DNA of 17,260 bases, from assembly GCA_958430865.1 (NCBI GenBank), contig CAUDNR010004152.1, positions 45,276-62,535 on the forward strand. The letters are read 5' to 3'. Shown piece after piece: positions 8,231 through 16,486 of the stretch. This DNA comes from Entrophospora sp. SA101. Its lineage: Eukaryota > Glomeromycota > Glomeromycetes > Entrophosporales > Entrophosporaceae. The translations under genes were made by a program, and so were the position numbers. Every line of letters starts with the position of its first letter. Positions within the stretch are counted from its first letter, which is position 1. Below the pieces are notes generated by a model. The model had not been told where the DNA came from. It worked only from the letters and a program-made list of their open reading frames with translations, and did not search any database.

Positions 8231-9904
8231 AAATATTATTTGATTAATTACCAGCAGCAATTAAAAATTTTTTTAATCGTAAAGTATCATCAAATATTGG
8301 TGGATCAGGTAAAGGTGGCCCAAAATATGGAACTGAATCTTTAGAAACTATTTCAACCCTATAAAAAAATTACGAATAAAAAGTATAAATATTTAAAATT
8401 TAAAATAAAATATTAACGTCCTATATAATATTAAAAATAATTACCTATGACCCACTTTGCCGTTCTCTAATTGAACCGGACTCACTATTACAAATACATG
8501 TAAAAATTTCGATCTTATAGACGCAGGGGAAAATGGTCTAAAAGTATCTTGAAATATAATACACGAAATATCTATTGATTGAAGTGAACATACACAATAT
8601 AATATTATTATAAGCATCTTGAATGTGTAATTAATTGATTCAATAAATAAAATATTTACCATTCCCAATATGTCTTTTTCTAACTATTTGATGTCTATCA
8701 ACTTTGTCATATGGCAACATTGTGCTAACATGATACATTATTTCAAAATCTTTCCATGTACCATTATCGTAAAGTGAATATTCACCAGTTCCGTCTGTAC
8801 GTGTATCCAACCCACCTCCAAAGCCTTCAAACCCAAGCAGTCTAACTTTTGCACCCAATATTGAAAGAAAATCATCAAAATATTTTGATGTGGTAGTATT
8901 TGAAAACCATTCTTCTTCTGTTGTTTGATTAGGTGCACAATATAAGACTCCAACTTTATATTTTTTACGCAGCTTTAAACAATTGATTACAATTAATTGA
9001 TTATTGAATTATTAAAAAAAATTTTTTTTTTTTTTTTTTACAAATAATTACCCTTGTTTCATCAAAATTTAATATTTCTATGCCCAATTTTGGTGTTGTT
9101 ATAAATTTTGTTAAACGTCTATTGCAAATATCCTTAGAGATCATTTTTAATAAATCATCCCATGGTGGATCACCAAAAGGAGGCATCACGGGGCCTGATA
9201 ATATTCCTCTTTCATCCGGTAACTACAGATTAATTAATTAATTGTTTAATAAGTGCAATAATAATTGTTATTGTTATAATGATAATCTATGTTGATTATG
9301 ATAACTCACTTCCTTTGTCCTAAATATATATCTATACCAATATATCTCAACATTATTATGATTCATTGTAACACTATCCAATATCAATGATACTATAATT
9401 GGTCCGTATGGCTCTACATGGCCCACATATGTTGTATGATCTAAAAAAAAAAAAAAAGTAAAAAAAAAATATAATAAATGCGCAATTAATTGATAAAAAA
9501 ATTTAGAAAATAACCATAATTGATAATTAATTAATTAATTAATTAATTAATTACCTTTTCCGTAAAAATATTTTCTATACCAATTTGCATCTGTATCTAA
9601 ATGTTCCGTAGTATATTCATTATTTTTATTAAATGAAAACGAGCTTGATGTTGGTGAAAATTTCGAAGCTATTGGTAAACGTGTCTGGTAGAGAAAAAGG
9701 GAGAGAACATACAACATTTATTATTATTAAATTGTTATCAGTCAAGCAGGACTTGTAATGAAAATTGGTAATGATGAGAATTATGCATACTGGGGAATGA
9801 ATAACAGAGACTGATGATATTCCACTATCTCCACTTGTACGATGTTCACCACGCTCACTCCAATAGGGCGAGGAATAGGAAGAATGTGAGGATGCAGTAG
9901 ACAT
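7213..9904 (-). CDS. Rap GTPase-activating protein (RapGAP family), 8 exons, 672 aa, with ankyrin-like C-terminus
   Basis: It is predicted to stimulate GTP hydrolysis by Rap-type small GTPases in the cytosol or at membranes. Exons on the minus strand: 9904-9791, 9684-9555, 9440-9310, 9222-9052, 8972-8660, 8571-8445, 8358-8252, 8138-7213. Introns are 79-114 nt with GT...AG ends, all phases agree, and the total is 2019 nt including stop. The N-terminal 70 residues are Ser-rich. The RapGAP domain (about 70-385) shows WYRKYFYGKDH (73-83), KVGVLYC (188-194), LLGFEGFGGGLDTRTDGTGE, VRKRHIGND (279-287), SKFLHVFVIV (307-316) and VPYFGPPLPDPPIFDD (338-353). N286 corresponds to the catalytic asparagine 'thumb' (Asn290 of human Rap1GAP). 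Beyond it lie LLKQGANPN (453-461, ankyrin-like), an N/S/Y-rich low-complexity stretch (about 465-580), then helices ILFATIAMCDDPVYIKYLI and AFVYAARLKRVATMTCLLES resembling degenerate ankyrin units. The start is the first ATG of exon 1. Family call very strong; C-terminal domain call is inference. Confidence 0.92.
8196..8230 (+). repeat. (ATTG)8 microsatellite inside RapGAP intron 7
   Basis: Eight ATTG units plus ATT, wholly within the intron at 8139-8251. Length variation here could alter a 113-nt intron. Confidence 0.95.
9525..9552 (+). repeat. (AATT)7 microsatellite contiguous with RapGAP intron 2 donor
   Basis: Seven AATT units abut the 5' splice site (GT at 9554-9553 on the minus strand), so the donor reads GTAATTAATTAATT. 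A shorter TTAATTAATTAA run lies just inside the acceptor end of intron 3 (9229-9243). Confidence 0.9.
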
Positions 9905-10689
9905 TAGATTAATTGGCTGTTATTTGTTATAAACAATGTTATTATTTTTATGATTATCGTGTTAATTAAGGATGGAGAGAAGAAGATAAGAAAAGGAAAA
10001 AAAAGATGTAAAAAGAGTGTAAGCTTTTATTTTTAAAAAAAATTTATTTTTTCCTTTAGAGAAAGTGTTCATGGAATTAGCATTATTTTCTCCTTTCGAA
10101 TTAAAAATATTTTAAAAATTAAATTTCTTCATGTATTTATTTATTATTTATTACACAAATACATAATAAATAAAATGCGAGATACGAGTTTTTATTTATA
10201 AACGCAGACTTATTTATTTTTTTTTGATTCCCATATTAATATTTTTAAATTTTAATTTAATTTTACATGAGGTTTAAAATTGTCAAAGAAACAAGTTGCT
10301 ACAATAACAATAATAATAAATATACCATGCGGATTTTACTAATTGATACACAATGGATGATGCAACAATATTAATATAGCAAATTCCCGCCTTAAAATAG
10401 TCGAAGGGAATTTTGGTATAGTATTTTTTTTATATTGACAAAATTTATATAAAATGCTCATCCAATTAAATTTGATCCCGAAATTTACGTTACAAAAATT
10501 ATTTATAAAAAATCAATTTATGAAGAAGCACTTTAAAATTTTAATTTTAGAAATAAACTAGTACTAATTTATCAAAACTATTGTAGGAAGGAATTTGATT
10601 TTTTTAAAACCCTGTTTACATAATAAAAGATAGGAACGGGGCGGTTATACATAAAACCGAAAGAATCTTCTTTTTTTACGTGCGACATA
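9905..10689. other. RapGAP upstream region and intergenic DNA, no gene recognised
   Basis: On the RapGAP coding strand, a CT-rich tract (TTTCCTTTTCTTATCTTCTT at about 9976-9998) lies some 70-100 nt before the ATG; such pyrimidine tracts are common in fungal promoters. The rest is AT-rich with self-complementary ATTTATTATTTATTA / TAATAAATAAAAT runs near 10136-10175 and no credible reading frame. Confidence 0.35.
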
Positions 10690-10945
10690 ATTTAGTATCT
10701 CAAAGTTCTGGGATATCCCCAACTCCATTAAACCTGGATTTACTTTGAAAAGCAAACAAATATTCGGGGTAAAAAGGCAGTGGCAAAAGCATTAGAGATG
10801 GTTGAAAAGTTGAAGGAAACATTTCTAACTGGTAATGTAGAAAGAAAAAAAAACTGCTAAAGACATGTTAAGAAATCTTTAATTGTATACTGAAAATAAT
10901 GAAATTGAACTTGTCAATATCCCTTCCACTCTAATAAATTAAAAA
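10690..10945 (+). pseudogene. Decayed fragment of a repeated mobile-element-like protein
   Basis: Three successive frames give one continuous helical-looking protein. FWDIPNSIKPGFTLKSKQIF is followed by KALEMVEKLKETFLTGNVER (10789-10848), then AKDMLRNL and, after a stop, YTENNEIELVNIPSTLI. The order 'K.L...FLTGNV... TAKDM...L......GEIEL..IP' resembles an N-terminal module I recall from high-copy Glomeromycotina proteins linked to mobile elements. That recognition is from memory and not verified. Two frameshifts and several stops show it is not functional. Confidence 0.35.
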
Positions 10946-11075
10946 AAGATTTAACCAGCTAAAAAGAAACTTCTAAACGATATAAAAAAAAAATTATTAT
11001 TATTAAATGCTATTTAACAATATTTGTTTATTATTTATTATTTATTTGAGTTGATTGTATAAACTCAATAAACTC

Positions 11076-11111
<36 letters not shown>
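11076..11111 (+). repeat. (AAT)12 microsatellite
   Basis: Twelve uninterrupted AAT units, preceded by a short AAACTCAAT duplication (11061-11078). Confidence 0.95.
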
Positions 11112-11112
<1 letters not shown>

Positions 11113-11141
11113 TCAATTAATAATTAATAAATAATGATAAA

Positions 11142-11168
11142 AAAAATAAAAATAAAAATAAAAATAAA

Positions 11169-11243
<75 letters not shown>
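11142..11243 (+). repeat. (AAAAAT)5-(AAT)24 compound microsatellite
   Basis: Five AAAAAT hexamers (11142-11171) run directly into 24 uninterrupted AAT units (11172-11243). This is the longest simple repeat in the window. Confidence 0.95.
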
Positions 11244-11245
<2 letters not shown>

Positions 11246-12060
11246 GTTTTTATATCTTATCCGTCTTGTCTTGTATTTTCAGTCCAAAATTTACAATTAG
11301 AAAATGTTAATAGCGTCACTCGCAGGAAAATACGCTGTGCGTCTCGATTTAGTGGGTCTTGATTCAAAGCCCATTCTATCTATTATTATTATCCTGATTT
11401 AACGGACTTGACGGAGCTTTCATATATTAATATTAACATGTCCGTCCGTTTATGATAAATATTTAATATTAATATCTCGATACAATGGATAATGATGATC
11501 GTCACTATCTTTAACCAATGTAAATTTATTATGATTGTTATTTTAGGTAAGGCTTTTTAGTGGTGTAGATAGATAGGACAACTCCTAGTCACACATATCT
11601 ATCACGCCTTATGAAACTACTGGTTTATCAGTTATTAGTAAAAAATAAATAAACTGCGAAACACATCCATATAGTAATACCAAAGATCCATTAATTTAAA
11701 TCCGACTTGATTCGATTCGCTCGGAGCCTTACTCAAAATTTTCAAAGCACAGCACATGATCAATTTTCATGAGAAAAGCATCCAAAGAATACTTTGGACT
11801 TGGAGCATCCATTGAAAGAGAGAGAAAGAAAAAGTTCCTGAGTCAATTGATTCGATATATGGGGCATGCTGCAACAAAGTGAACATTTGTGCTATCAAGA
11901 ATTTCAGGGCCCAAAATTTAGTCATTATCGATTAGGGCTTGGATCCAGATACAAATACAGATATCCTATGCGTTTAATTATTATAGTCATCCATTAGAGT
12001 AGAACAAGTATATATCATATCAATGGATTAAACTTTGAAACAATTATAAAGAACAGGTGG
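11244..12060. other. Intergenic, no gene recognised
   Basis: Frames are short and stop-rich. ATATTAATATTAA / TTTAATATTAATAT self-complementary runs occur at 11430-11475. A weak coding-like run (IERERKKKFLSQLIRYMGHA) lies at about 11813-11872 but has no support on either side. Confidence 0.35.
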
Positions 12061-12256
12061 AATGCTTGTTTTACATAATGATGATAAATCCGCACAAGAC
12101 CAAAGAAGGCTACAGAATTGGTTAAGTAGTAAGTCAATTAATTAACGTATATGTATATGTTTATATATTTGATTATATTTATATAGAGATATTATTTGTT
12201 GAAGATGCTAAAACAGTCATAGCCTTGTTGAAAGTATTTCAAGAATGATTTGAGGT
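12061..12256 (+). pseudogene. Two coding-like pieces joined by an intron-like sequence; family unknown
   Basis: Upstream piece: GGMLVLHNDDKSAQDQRR then LQNWLS, ending at a GTAAGT donor (12129). A 58-nt T-rich stretch ending in TATATAG (12186) follows. Joining restores one frame that reads K-ILFVEDAKTVIALLKVFQE and then meets TGA. The motif FVED within a hydrophobic context faintly recalls the active-site block of LINE-type reverse transcriptases, but this is not convincing. It is best read as an unidentified decayed gene. Confidence 0.25.
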
Positions 12257-13058
12257 ATACATACTATCAAACGTTATGGGCCAACAGAATATTAAAATAA
12301 AATTTTAACGATGTTCGTTTTTTTTAAGCTAAAAGTCATAAAATAATGGCAAACCTCCCCCCCCCCGAAATTTATATGTAGAGTTGTCGAAACCTAAGCC
12401 ATATAATGATATAAATTTTACGTACTTTCGTTATGTGATATTATTTAAAAAACCTCGTTCGAATACTTATAATAGAAATAACCAATTTTATTGAATATTT
12501 TGTGTCTGTTAAACTTGGGATCAAATACACGCTCTAGTCGGACTGGGCACACATATGCGCTGATTTTGTTTGAACCCCAAAATTCAGTACGGTATGTCAT
12601 AACGTCATGAATACTTTATAATAGCAAAACTTCATTGGTTTTGAGGTGGGCAATTGGTTTGACAGGTTGTTGAATAGTAAAATAGTTTAGGGTTAATTAT
12701 CATTAAAAATACTCGTGTTTAACGTCGAGTTAAGGTTTGAAAAAAGGACCAAAAAGCCAATAGGTTGATATGATTATATTAAATATAGGGTTTCTTTTCA
12801 CATATTGAGGTCCACATATATTAGTAAATTTTTTTGTATCTTATTTTTTTCGAAAAAAGGTTAGAACCTATTAACATTAGTATTATTTAAAGGTAATGAC
12901 GATGATTGGTATGTTTGGATTTAGTGCTGAATGTGAACTAAATCAAATATCAAATACTAATAGTTATAGTCATTCAAGTCTTTTTTTTAATTGTCAAGAT
13001 TTTAGTCGAATATCATACGTTTTTTTTATCATTAATTATAATAAAAAGATTTTGAAAC
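12257..13058. other. Intergenic, no gene recognised; C10 run
   Basis: This contains a run of ten C (12357-12366), unusual in such AT-rich DNA. Reading frames, including an open forward frame at 12896-13093, have no protein-like composition. Confidence 0.4.
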
Positions 13059-13062
13059 AGTC

Positions 13063-13112
13063 ACTCTCTATAACGGTCCTTCTGTTTTGGTAAAAAGACC
13101 GTTATAGAGAGT
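13063..13112. repeat. Perfect 16-bp inverted repeat, possible tiny MITE
   Basis: ACTCTCTATAACGGTC (13063-13078) is matched exactly by its reverse complement at 13097-13112, with an 18-nt loop. The preceding CAGTC makes the left arm read CAGTCACTCTCTATAACGG, the style of pogo/Tc1-type terminal repeats that start CAGT. No target duplication is visible at the arm boundaries. Confidence 0.6.
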
Positions 13113-14307
13113 ATGAATTTGCAATTCATAATCATCAATTCATAACATGATACAAGATTTTTATTTATATTTTTATTTAATAATTAAAAAATTAAAAATA
13201 AAATATTATTTGCATTAAATATTTTCAGAGTAATACAATTTTTTTATGTTCAAAGATTGAAACAATTACTATCAATTTTATGCATATACATTTTGAATGT
13301 GTGTTAATTCATTGACATCATGAAGTTGGATGGCTGTTCTTATGTCATATGGGGGCGCTCTAGGAAAACGGGTTGAGTAATATATAAAAAAAATTTTTTA
13401 ATTTTGTTACACGGAAAATATACCTGAAAATTGTTTTACGATTTCCGTGTAATGTTGATCAATAAAGCATGTATTCATTCATTCAACTTTAAATTTTAAA
13501 TTTTATAGAAAGGTTAAATTATAATAAAAAATTATGAATTAGTGATCTATGGGTCTCCCGTGACTATTAAATTACTAATTCGTGATCCATCAGTGAAGGA
13601 AAAGATCTACATAGTAAAATTCCGGCATCATAGTAAAATCAATTAGTGTCCATAATCTGCAGAAATAGCACAATATTTTTTTACATGTAGATTTGTACTT
13701 TAAAATTTACTAAATAAAACTCTGAGTATCTGACTATCTTTTTAATTTAAATTTATAAAATAGCTCCAAAATCTCTAAAGTTACATAATCCGGAATTGTT
13801 TCGTCTAAAATCAAAACAAATATTATTGGTTAAAACATGCAGATTTTTCATTGAAAAATAATTTACATGAAGAAAAACTTGGCGAGAGCTTTATTAAATG
13901 GCCATACAACTTCCAAAATCATGTATTACGTGTATTTTTAACTGCTTTGCAAGGCTACCAAAAAATAGTCAACAATTTCAAATTATAATCATAAAGTTAG
14001 CAAAAAATGGATGTCCAGATTTAAAATTCAAATCTAACCATGCCTCTAAAGTTGGTGAATGCAACTGATTTGAAATTCTGCAACCAGTTGTGACCTAGGT
14101 TGAAATAGGACCCGAACAATCTTAGTAGATGGTACATTTGAGGTTTAATAGTAAATCACCTTTTCTTTACCCACTTGTTTTAGAAAATTATACCCAGATA
14201 TAAATATACCATATGTAATTTTTCTTTCCACTAAATTTAAATTTTTATTAAAATATAATTATTTTTTTTCCATAATTATTTTCAATTGATCTTTTACACT
14301 ATCTTGA
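13113..14307. other. Intergenic, no gene recognised; one short inverted repeat
   Basis: TTACACGGAAA (13407-13417) is matched by TTTCCGTGTAA (13442-13452) over a 24-nt loop. Both arms include a TA at the outer side, as a collapsed Tc1/mariner footprint would. An imperfect duplication (AATTAGTGATCTAT / AATTCGTGATCCAT) lies at about 13538-13585. No reading frame has support. Confidence 0.4.
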
Positions 14308-14630
14308 TTAAAAATTGAAATTGCTCTAAAGCCAACCCATTTAATGTTAATAACCGCATGGTTTATCATGAAATGCAAAATCACCATAACCCAAATAATA
14401 TATGCAAAAATTGAAGCCAGTGAAATAGTTCCTGATCTTATGAAGAAAGACAAGTGATTTCAAGATGTATAAAAGACTTTTTTAGAATATGGTGATGTTC
14501 CTAAATCTAGATATGGTCAACATTTAATCAGAAGCAGTATATTAGATGATGAGGATGTGGGATCCAAAATTAGTTTATATTTAAGAATAAATAAGTTTGA
14601 TATAACAAATTCTAAATTTTGTGATTATGG
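14308..14630 (+). pseudogene. Broken transposase-type gene, N-terminal part, abutting the foldback element
   Basis: One forward frame carries IEIALKPTHLMLITAWFIMK, IYAKIEASEIVPDLMKKDK, TGA (14455), FQDV, TAA (14470), then KTFLEYGDVPKSRYGQHLIR, SSILDDEDVGSKISLYLR, INKFDITNSKFCDYG. The layout 'FLE.G..PKS.RG.H....S..DDEDV..K...YLR..KF..T...FC.Y' is one I recall from the N-terminal part of a high-copy Rhizophagus DDE-transposase-like family. The similarity stops at 14630, exactly at the edge of the foldback element, and no continuation is visible on its other side. An antisense open frame at 14259-14453 is a shadow of this relic. Assignment from memory; decay is directly visible. Confidence 0.5.
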
Positions 14631-15038
14631 GGTCTGATTCATTTCGTCGACAGTCATTTCGTCGACACCCATTTCATCGAAAGTTCATTTCATCGAAAGT
14701 TCATTTCGTCGAAAATTATTTCGTCACCTAAAAAAACTTCATTAAACAAATTCTCCTCACACTTCCCACACACACCGCTTTCTTCACTTAATTTCTTAGC
14801 TAACTTCCCACACTCCTTACATCTAACTCGTTCGGTCTCTGGCTCGATGATGAAATAATTTTCGACGAAATGAACATTCGACGAAACGAACATTCGACGA
14901 AACGAACATTCGACGAAACGAACATTCGATGAAATGAACATTCGACGAAATGAACTTTCGATGAAACAAACTTTCGACGAAATGGGTGTCGACGAAATGA
15001 TTGTCGACGAAATAATTTTCGACGAAGTAAACGCGACC
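14631..15038. mobile_element. Foldback-type element with arrays of 15-16-bp repeats in opposite orientation
   Basis: The left arm (14639-14728) has about six units of the type TCATTTCGTCGAAAGT. The right arm (14849-15027) has about eleven units in the opposite orientation, such as ATTCGACGAAACGAAC. The outermost units match in register: the left has TCGACAGTCATTTCGTCGAC and the right arm, reverse-complemented, has TCGACAATCATTTCGTCGAC, both followed by ACCCATTTC. A further GGTC (14631-14634) / GACC (15035-15038) pair lies outside. Each unit holds the near-palindrome TTCGTCGAA. The centre (14729-14848) is not repetitive and encodes a zinc-ribbon motif on the minus strand. No clear target-site duplication was found. 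Inverted terminal arms of tandem subrepeats are the hallmark of foldback elements. Confidence 0.75.
14690..14941 (-). CDS. Possible zinc-ribbon mini-ORF carried in the foldback element (83 aa)
   Basis: The minus-strand frame starts with ATG at 14941-14939 in one arm and ends with TGA at 14692-14690 in the other. The arm-encoded ends are repetitive (FISSNVRFVE-like), while the centre reads IIEPETERVRCKECGK, LAKKLSEESGVCGKCEEN, LFNEVFLGDE. CKEC (14821-14810) and CGKC (14770-14759) form a CX2C-X13-CX2C pair typical of a zinc ribbon. The central codons are much less AT-rich than the flanks. The Glomeromycotina kinase at the end of this window also starts with a two-CxxC module, so the centre may be a captured gene fragment. 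Whether it is expressed is unknown. Confidence 0.3.
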   Translation of the reverse strand: MFISSNVRFVECSFRRMFVSSNVHFVENYFIIEPETERVRCKECGKLAKKLSEESGVCGKCEENLFNEVFLGDEIIFDEMNFR

Positions 15039-15211
15039 GTTTTAGTTTTAATGATCTTACAAAGTTTTAGTAAAGTTCATATTTCTGGTTATTGTAATAA
15101 TTTAAATAATTTTAGATGAATTCATTTTATTAGAAATGTATTTATTATTTATCTTAAGCTATATAATGATATGAGTAATATGGGTTTTTGGGAATAGGTT
15201 AGAATAAATGA

Positions 15212-15482
15212 GTGGTAACTAAGGTTTCTGGCCCAAACTGTTTTCTCAAAGCCCAAACTAGTTTGGGCAATTTGGGCTTCTCAACATTTTATATAAGAAT
15301 GAACATTAAAAACTACATGAATCAACTTGTTTTAACTTAAACAACTTTAAAAGAATTTCGCCCAATTTCGGCTAATAACAAAAAGTAGTTTGGGCTTATA
15401 AAAAAATGATTTTTGCCTAAAGTATTTGGGCAATTTCGGCTACTAATAGAAGCAGATTCGGCCAGAAACCTTTGTGGTAACT
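15212..15482. mobile_element. MITE, 253 bp, with terminal inverted repeats and 9-bp target-site duplication
   Basis: GTGGTAACT at 15212-15220 and again at 15474-15482 flanks an insert whose ends are AAGGTTTCTGGCC (15221-15233) and its reverse complement GGCCAGAAACCTT (15460-15472). The similarity extends imperfectly inward for another dozen bases. Inside are repeated GCCCAAAC/GTTTGGGC motifs, including the perfect palindrome GCCCAAACTAGTTTGGGC (15251-15268), like subterminal transposase-binding repeats. There is no reading frame, so it is non-autonomous. A 9-bp duplication points to a Mutator-like source; 8 bp (hAT) cannot be excluded because one extra T sits at the right junction. The near-perfect duplication suggests a fairly recent insertion. 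Confidence 0.85.
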
Positions 15483-15657
15483 TAGTCGGAAAATAATTTT
15501 TGATTGAAATTTGGTTTTAATCACAAGTATTATTTCAGAACCAGAGCTTTTAAATGATGGTTATTACCTTTTTCTGCCTAGTGTTTTGAAAAAAAATATT
15601 TAATTCCAAGTTAGAAAGAGAATAGATGTTTAACCTAGATCCTTGTTTAAAGTGTAA

Positions 15658-15909
15658 CGGAGAATTTTTTTTGTACAAATAAACATACTTATCTGTGACC
15701 ACATATGTCGTTGCGATTCTATCAAAAACAATCCAATATATCCCATATCAGATTGTAAAAAAGAAATAGAATCCGAAATTAACAGCACAGTTGGAAGTCA
15801 GATTACTAACTTTCCCCATTGTAGAAATCACGTAATGTCGATCCAGGATCCACTTTATTTATTATTACAGTATTATATATATAATGAGTGTAAAAGCTTC
15901 ATTTTTTAA
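15658..15909 (+). pseudogene. Cysteine-rich open stretch without a start codon
   Basis: An 83-codon frame, open from just after TAA 15655-15657 to TAA 15907, has a coding-like core: ICDHICRCDSIKNNPIYPIS, DCKKEIESEINSTVGSQITN, FPHCRNHVMSIQDPLY. Cys and His spacing (CDHICRC ... C ... HCRNH) hints at a former metal-binding module. In a neighbouring frame just upstream, NLDPCLKCNGEFF adds another CxxC pair, so a frameshift may have split one zinc-binding protein. No ATG opens the frame and no family is recognised. Confidence 0.25.
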
Positions 15910-16169
15910 AAACAAAATTTATTGAATTGCCATCTAATACTTACAACTTTATAACATGGATAAAGGTAATAAAAAAAGAAGAAACTTAACAATTAGCTTG
16001 GGAATCTGTAAAACTCATTATTTGTGTAGGGTCTATTTATGTATTGTTAAATTAAATAACTCTCATTGCGGTAAACTTTACATTAAATTATATAATATGT
16101 TCATTATAAAAGATTTTTCGTTATATTTATTACAATGAACAAAATTTTGAGAACCAAGAGGGTTCACTG
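15868..16169 (+). mobile_element. Possible pogo/Tigger-like remnant with transposase N-terminus
   Basis: A short forward frame starts at the ATG at 15956 with MDKGNKKRRNLTI followed by ICKTH, close in style to the start of pogo/Tigger transposases (basic N-terminus leading into the CENP-B/psq-type helix-turn-helix). The rest of the frame decays. On the right, AAGAGGGTTCACTG ends at 16169 followed by TA, so the reversed terminus would read CAGTGAACCCTCTT, a pogo-like end. On the left, the only matching candidate is TA-CAGT at 15866-15871, and its further bases do not pair well, so the left boundary is weak. If real, it is an internally deleted, dead copy of about 300 bp. Confidence 0.3.
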
Positions 16170-16377
16170 TAACGAGCTTTGACTTTAACTGAGAATTTTT
16201 ATTTATATACAAGAAGTTCATCATACGGTTGTTGCACTATTTTCATTCTTTTGAGCTCCATCCTTTTCCTCTTGAATTATTGTTCTGATGTAATTTATTA
16301 TTATTATCAATCATAATAATATCTTAGGACTTCCCTGGAAGCTGTAGCACTTAATTTGTAACTCATATACATAAGAA

Positions 16378-16486
16378 AATAATATAAATGATAATAATAT
16401 AAGTAATATAAATGATAATATAAGTAATATAAATAATAATATAAGTAATATTAATAATAAGTAATATAATAATAATAATATAAGTA
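16378..16486 (+). repeat. Degenerate minisatellite of ATAATATAAGTAATATAAAT type
   Basis: About five irregular units combining ATAATATAAGTAAT and ATAAATGATA/ATTAATA blocks, roughly 150-260 nt upstream of the kinase TATA-like box. Confidence 0.7.

Noticed and set aside
8640..8953. Two overlapping minus-strand frames in the RapGAP gene treated as separate genes
   Set aside because: One frame is exon 5 of the RapGAP gene; the other is out of frame with it.
12555..12600. B-box-like GGGTTCAAAC on the minus strand
   Set aside because: No pairing T stem, acceptor stem or A box at the right distance.
12896..13093. Open forward frame of 65 codons
   Set aside because: Low-complexity composition, and it ends inside the inverted repeat; no homology recognised.
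14259..14453. Minus-strand frame with hydrophobic segments resembling a small membrane protein
   Set aside because: It is antisense to the transposase-like relic, whose forward frame has recognisable conserved order.
14639..15027. CRISPR array reading of the regularly spaced repeats
   Set aside because: Units are 15-16 bp, abut without unique spacers and occur in both orientations, in a eukaryotic genome.
14934..15119. Forward frame reading through the right arm of the foldback element
   Set aside because: Its first half is only translated subrepeats; the second half has no recognisable content.
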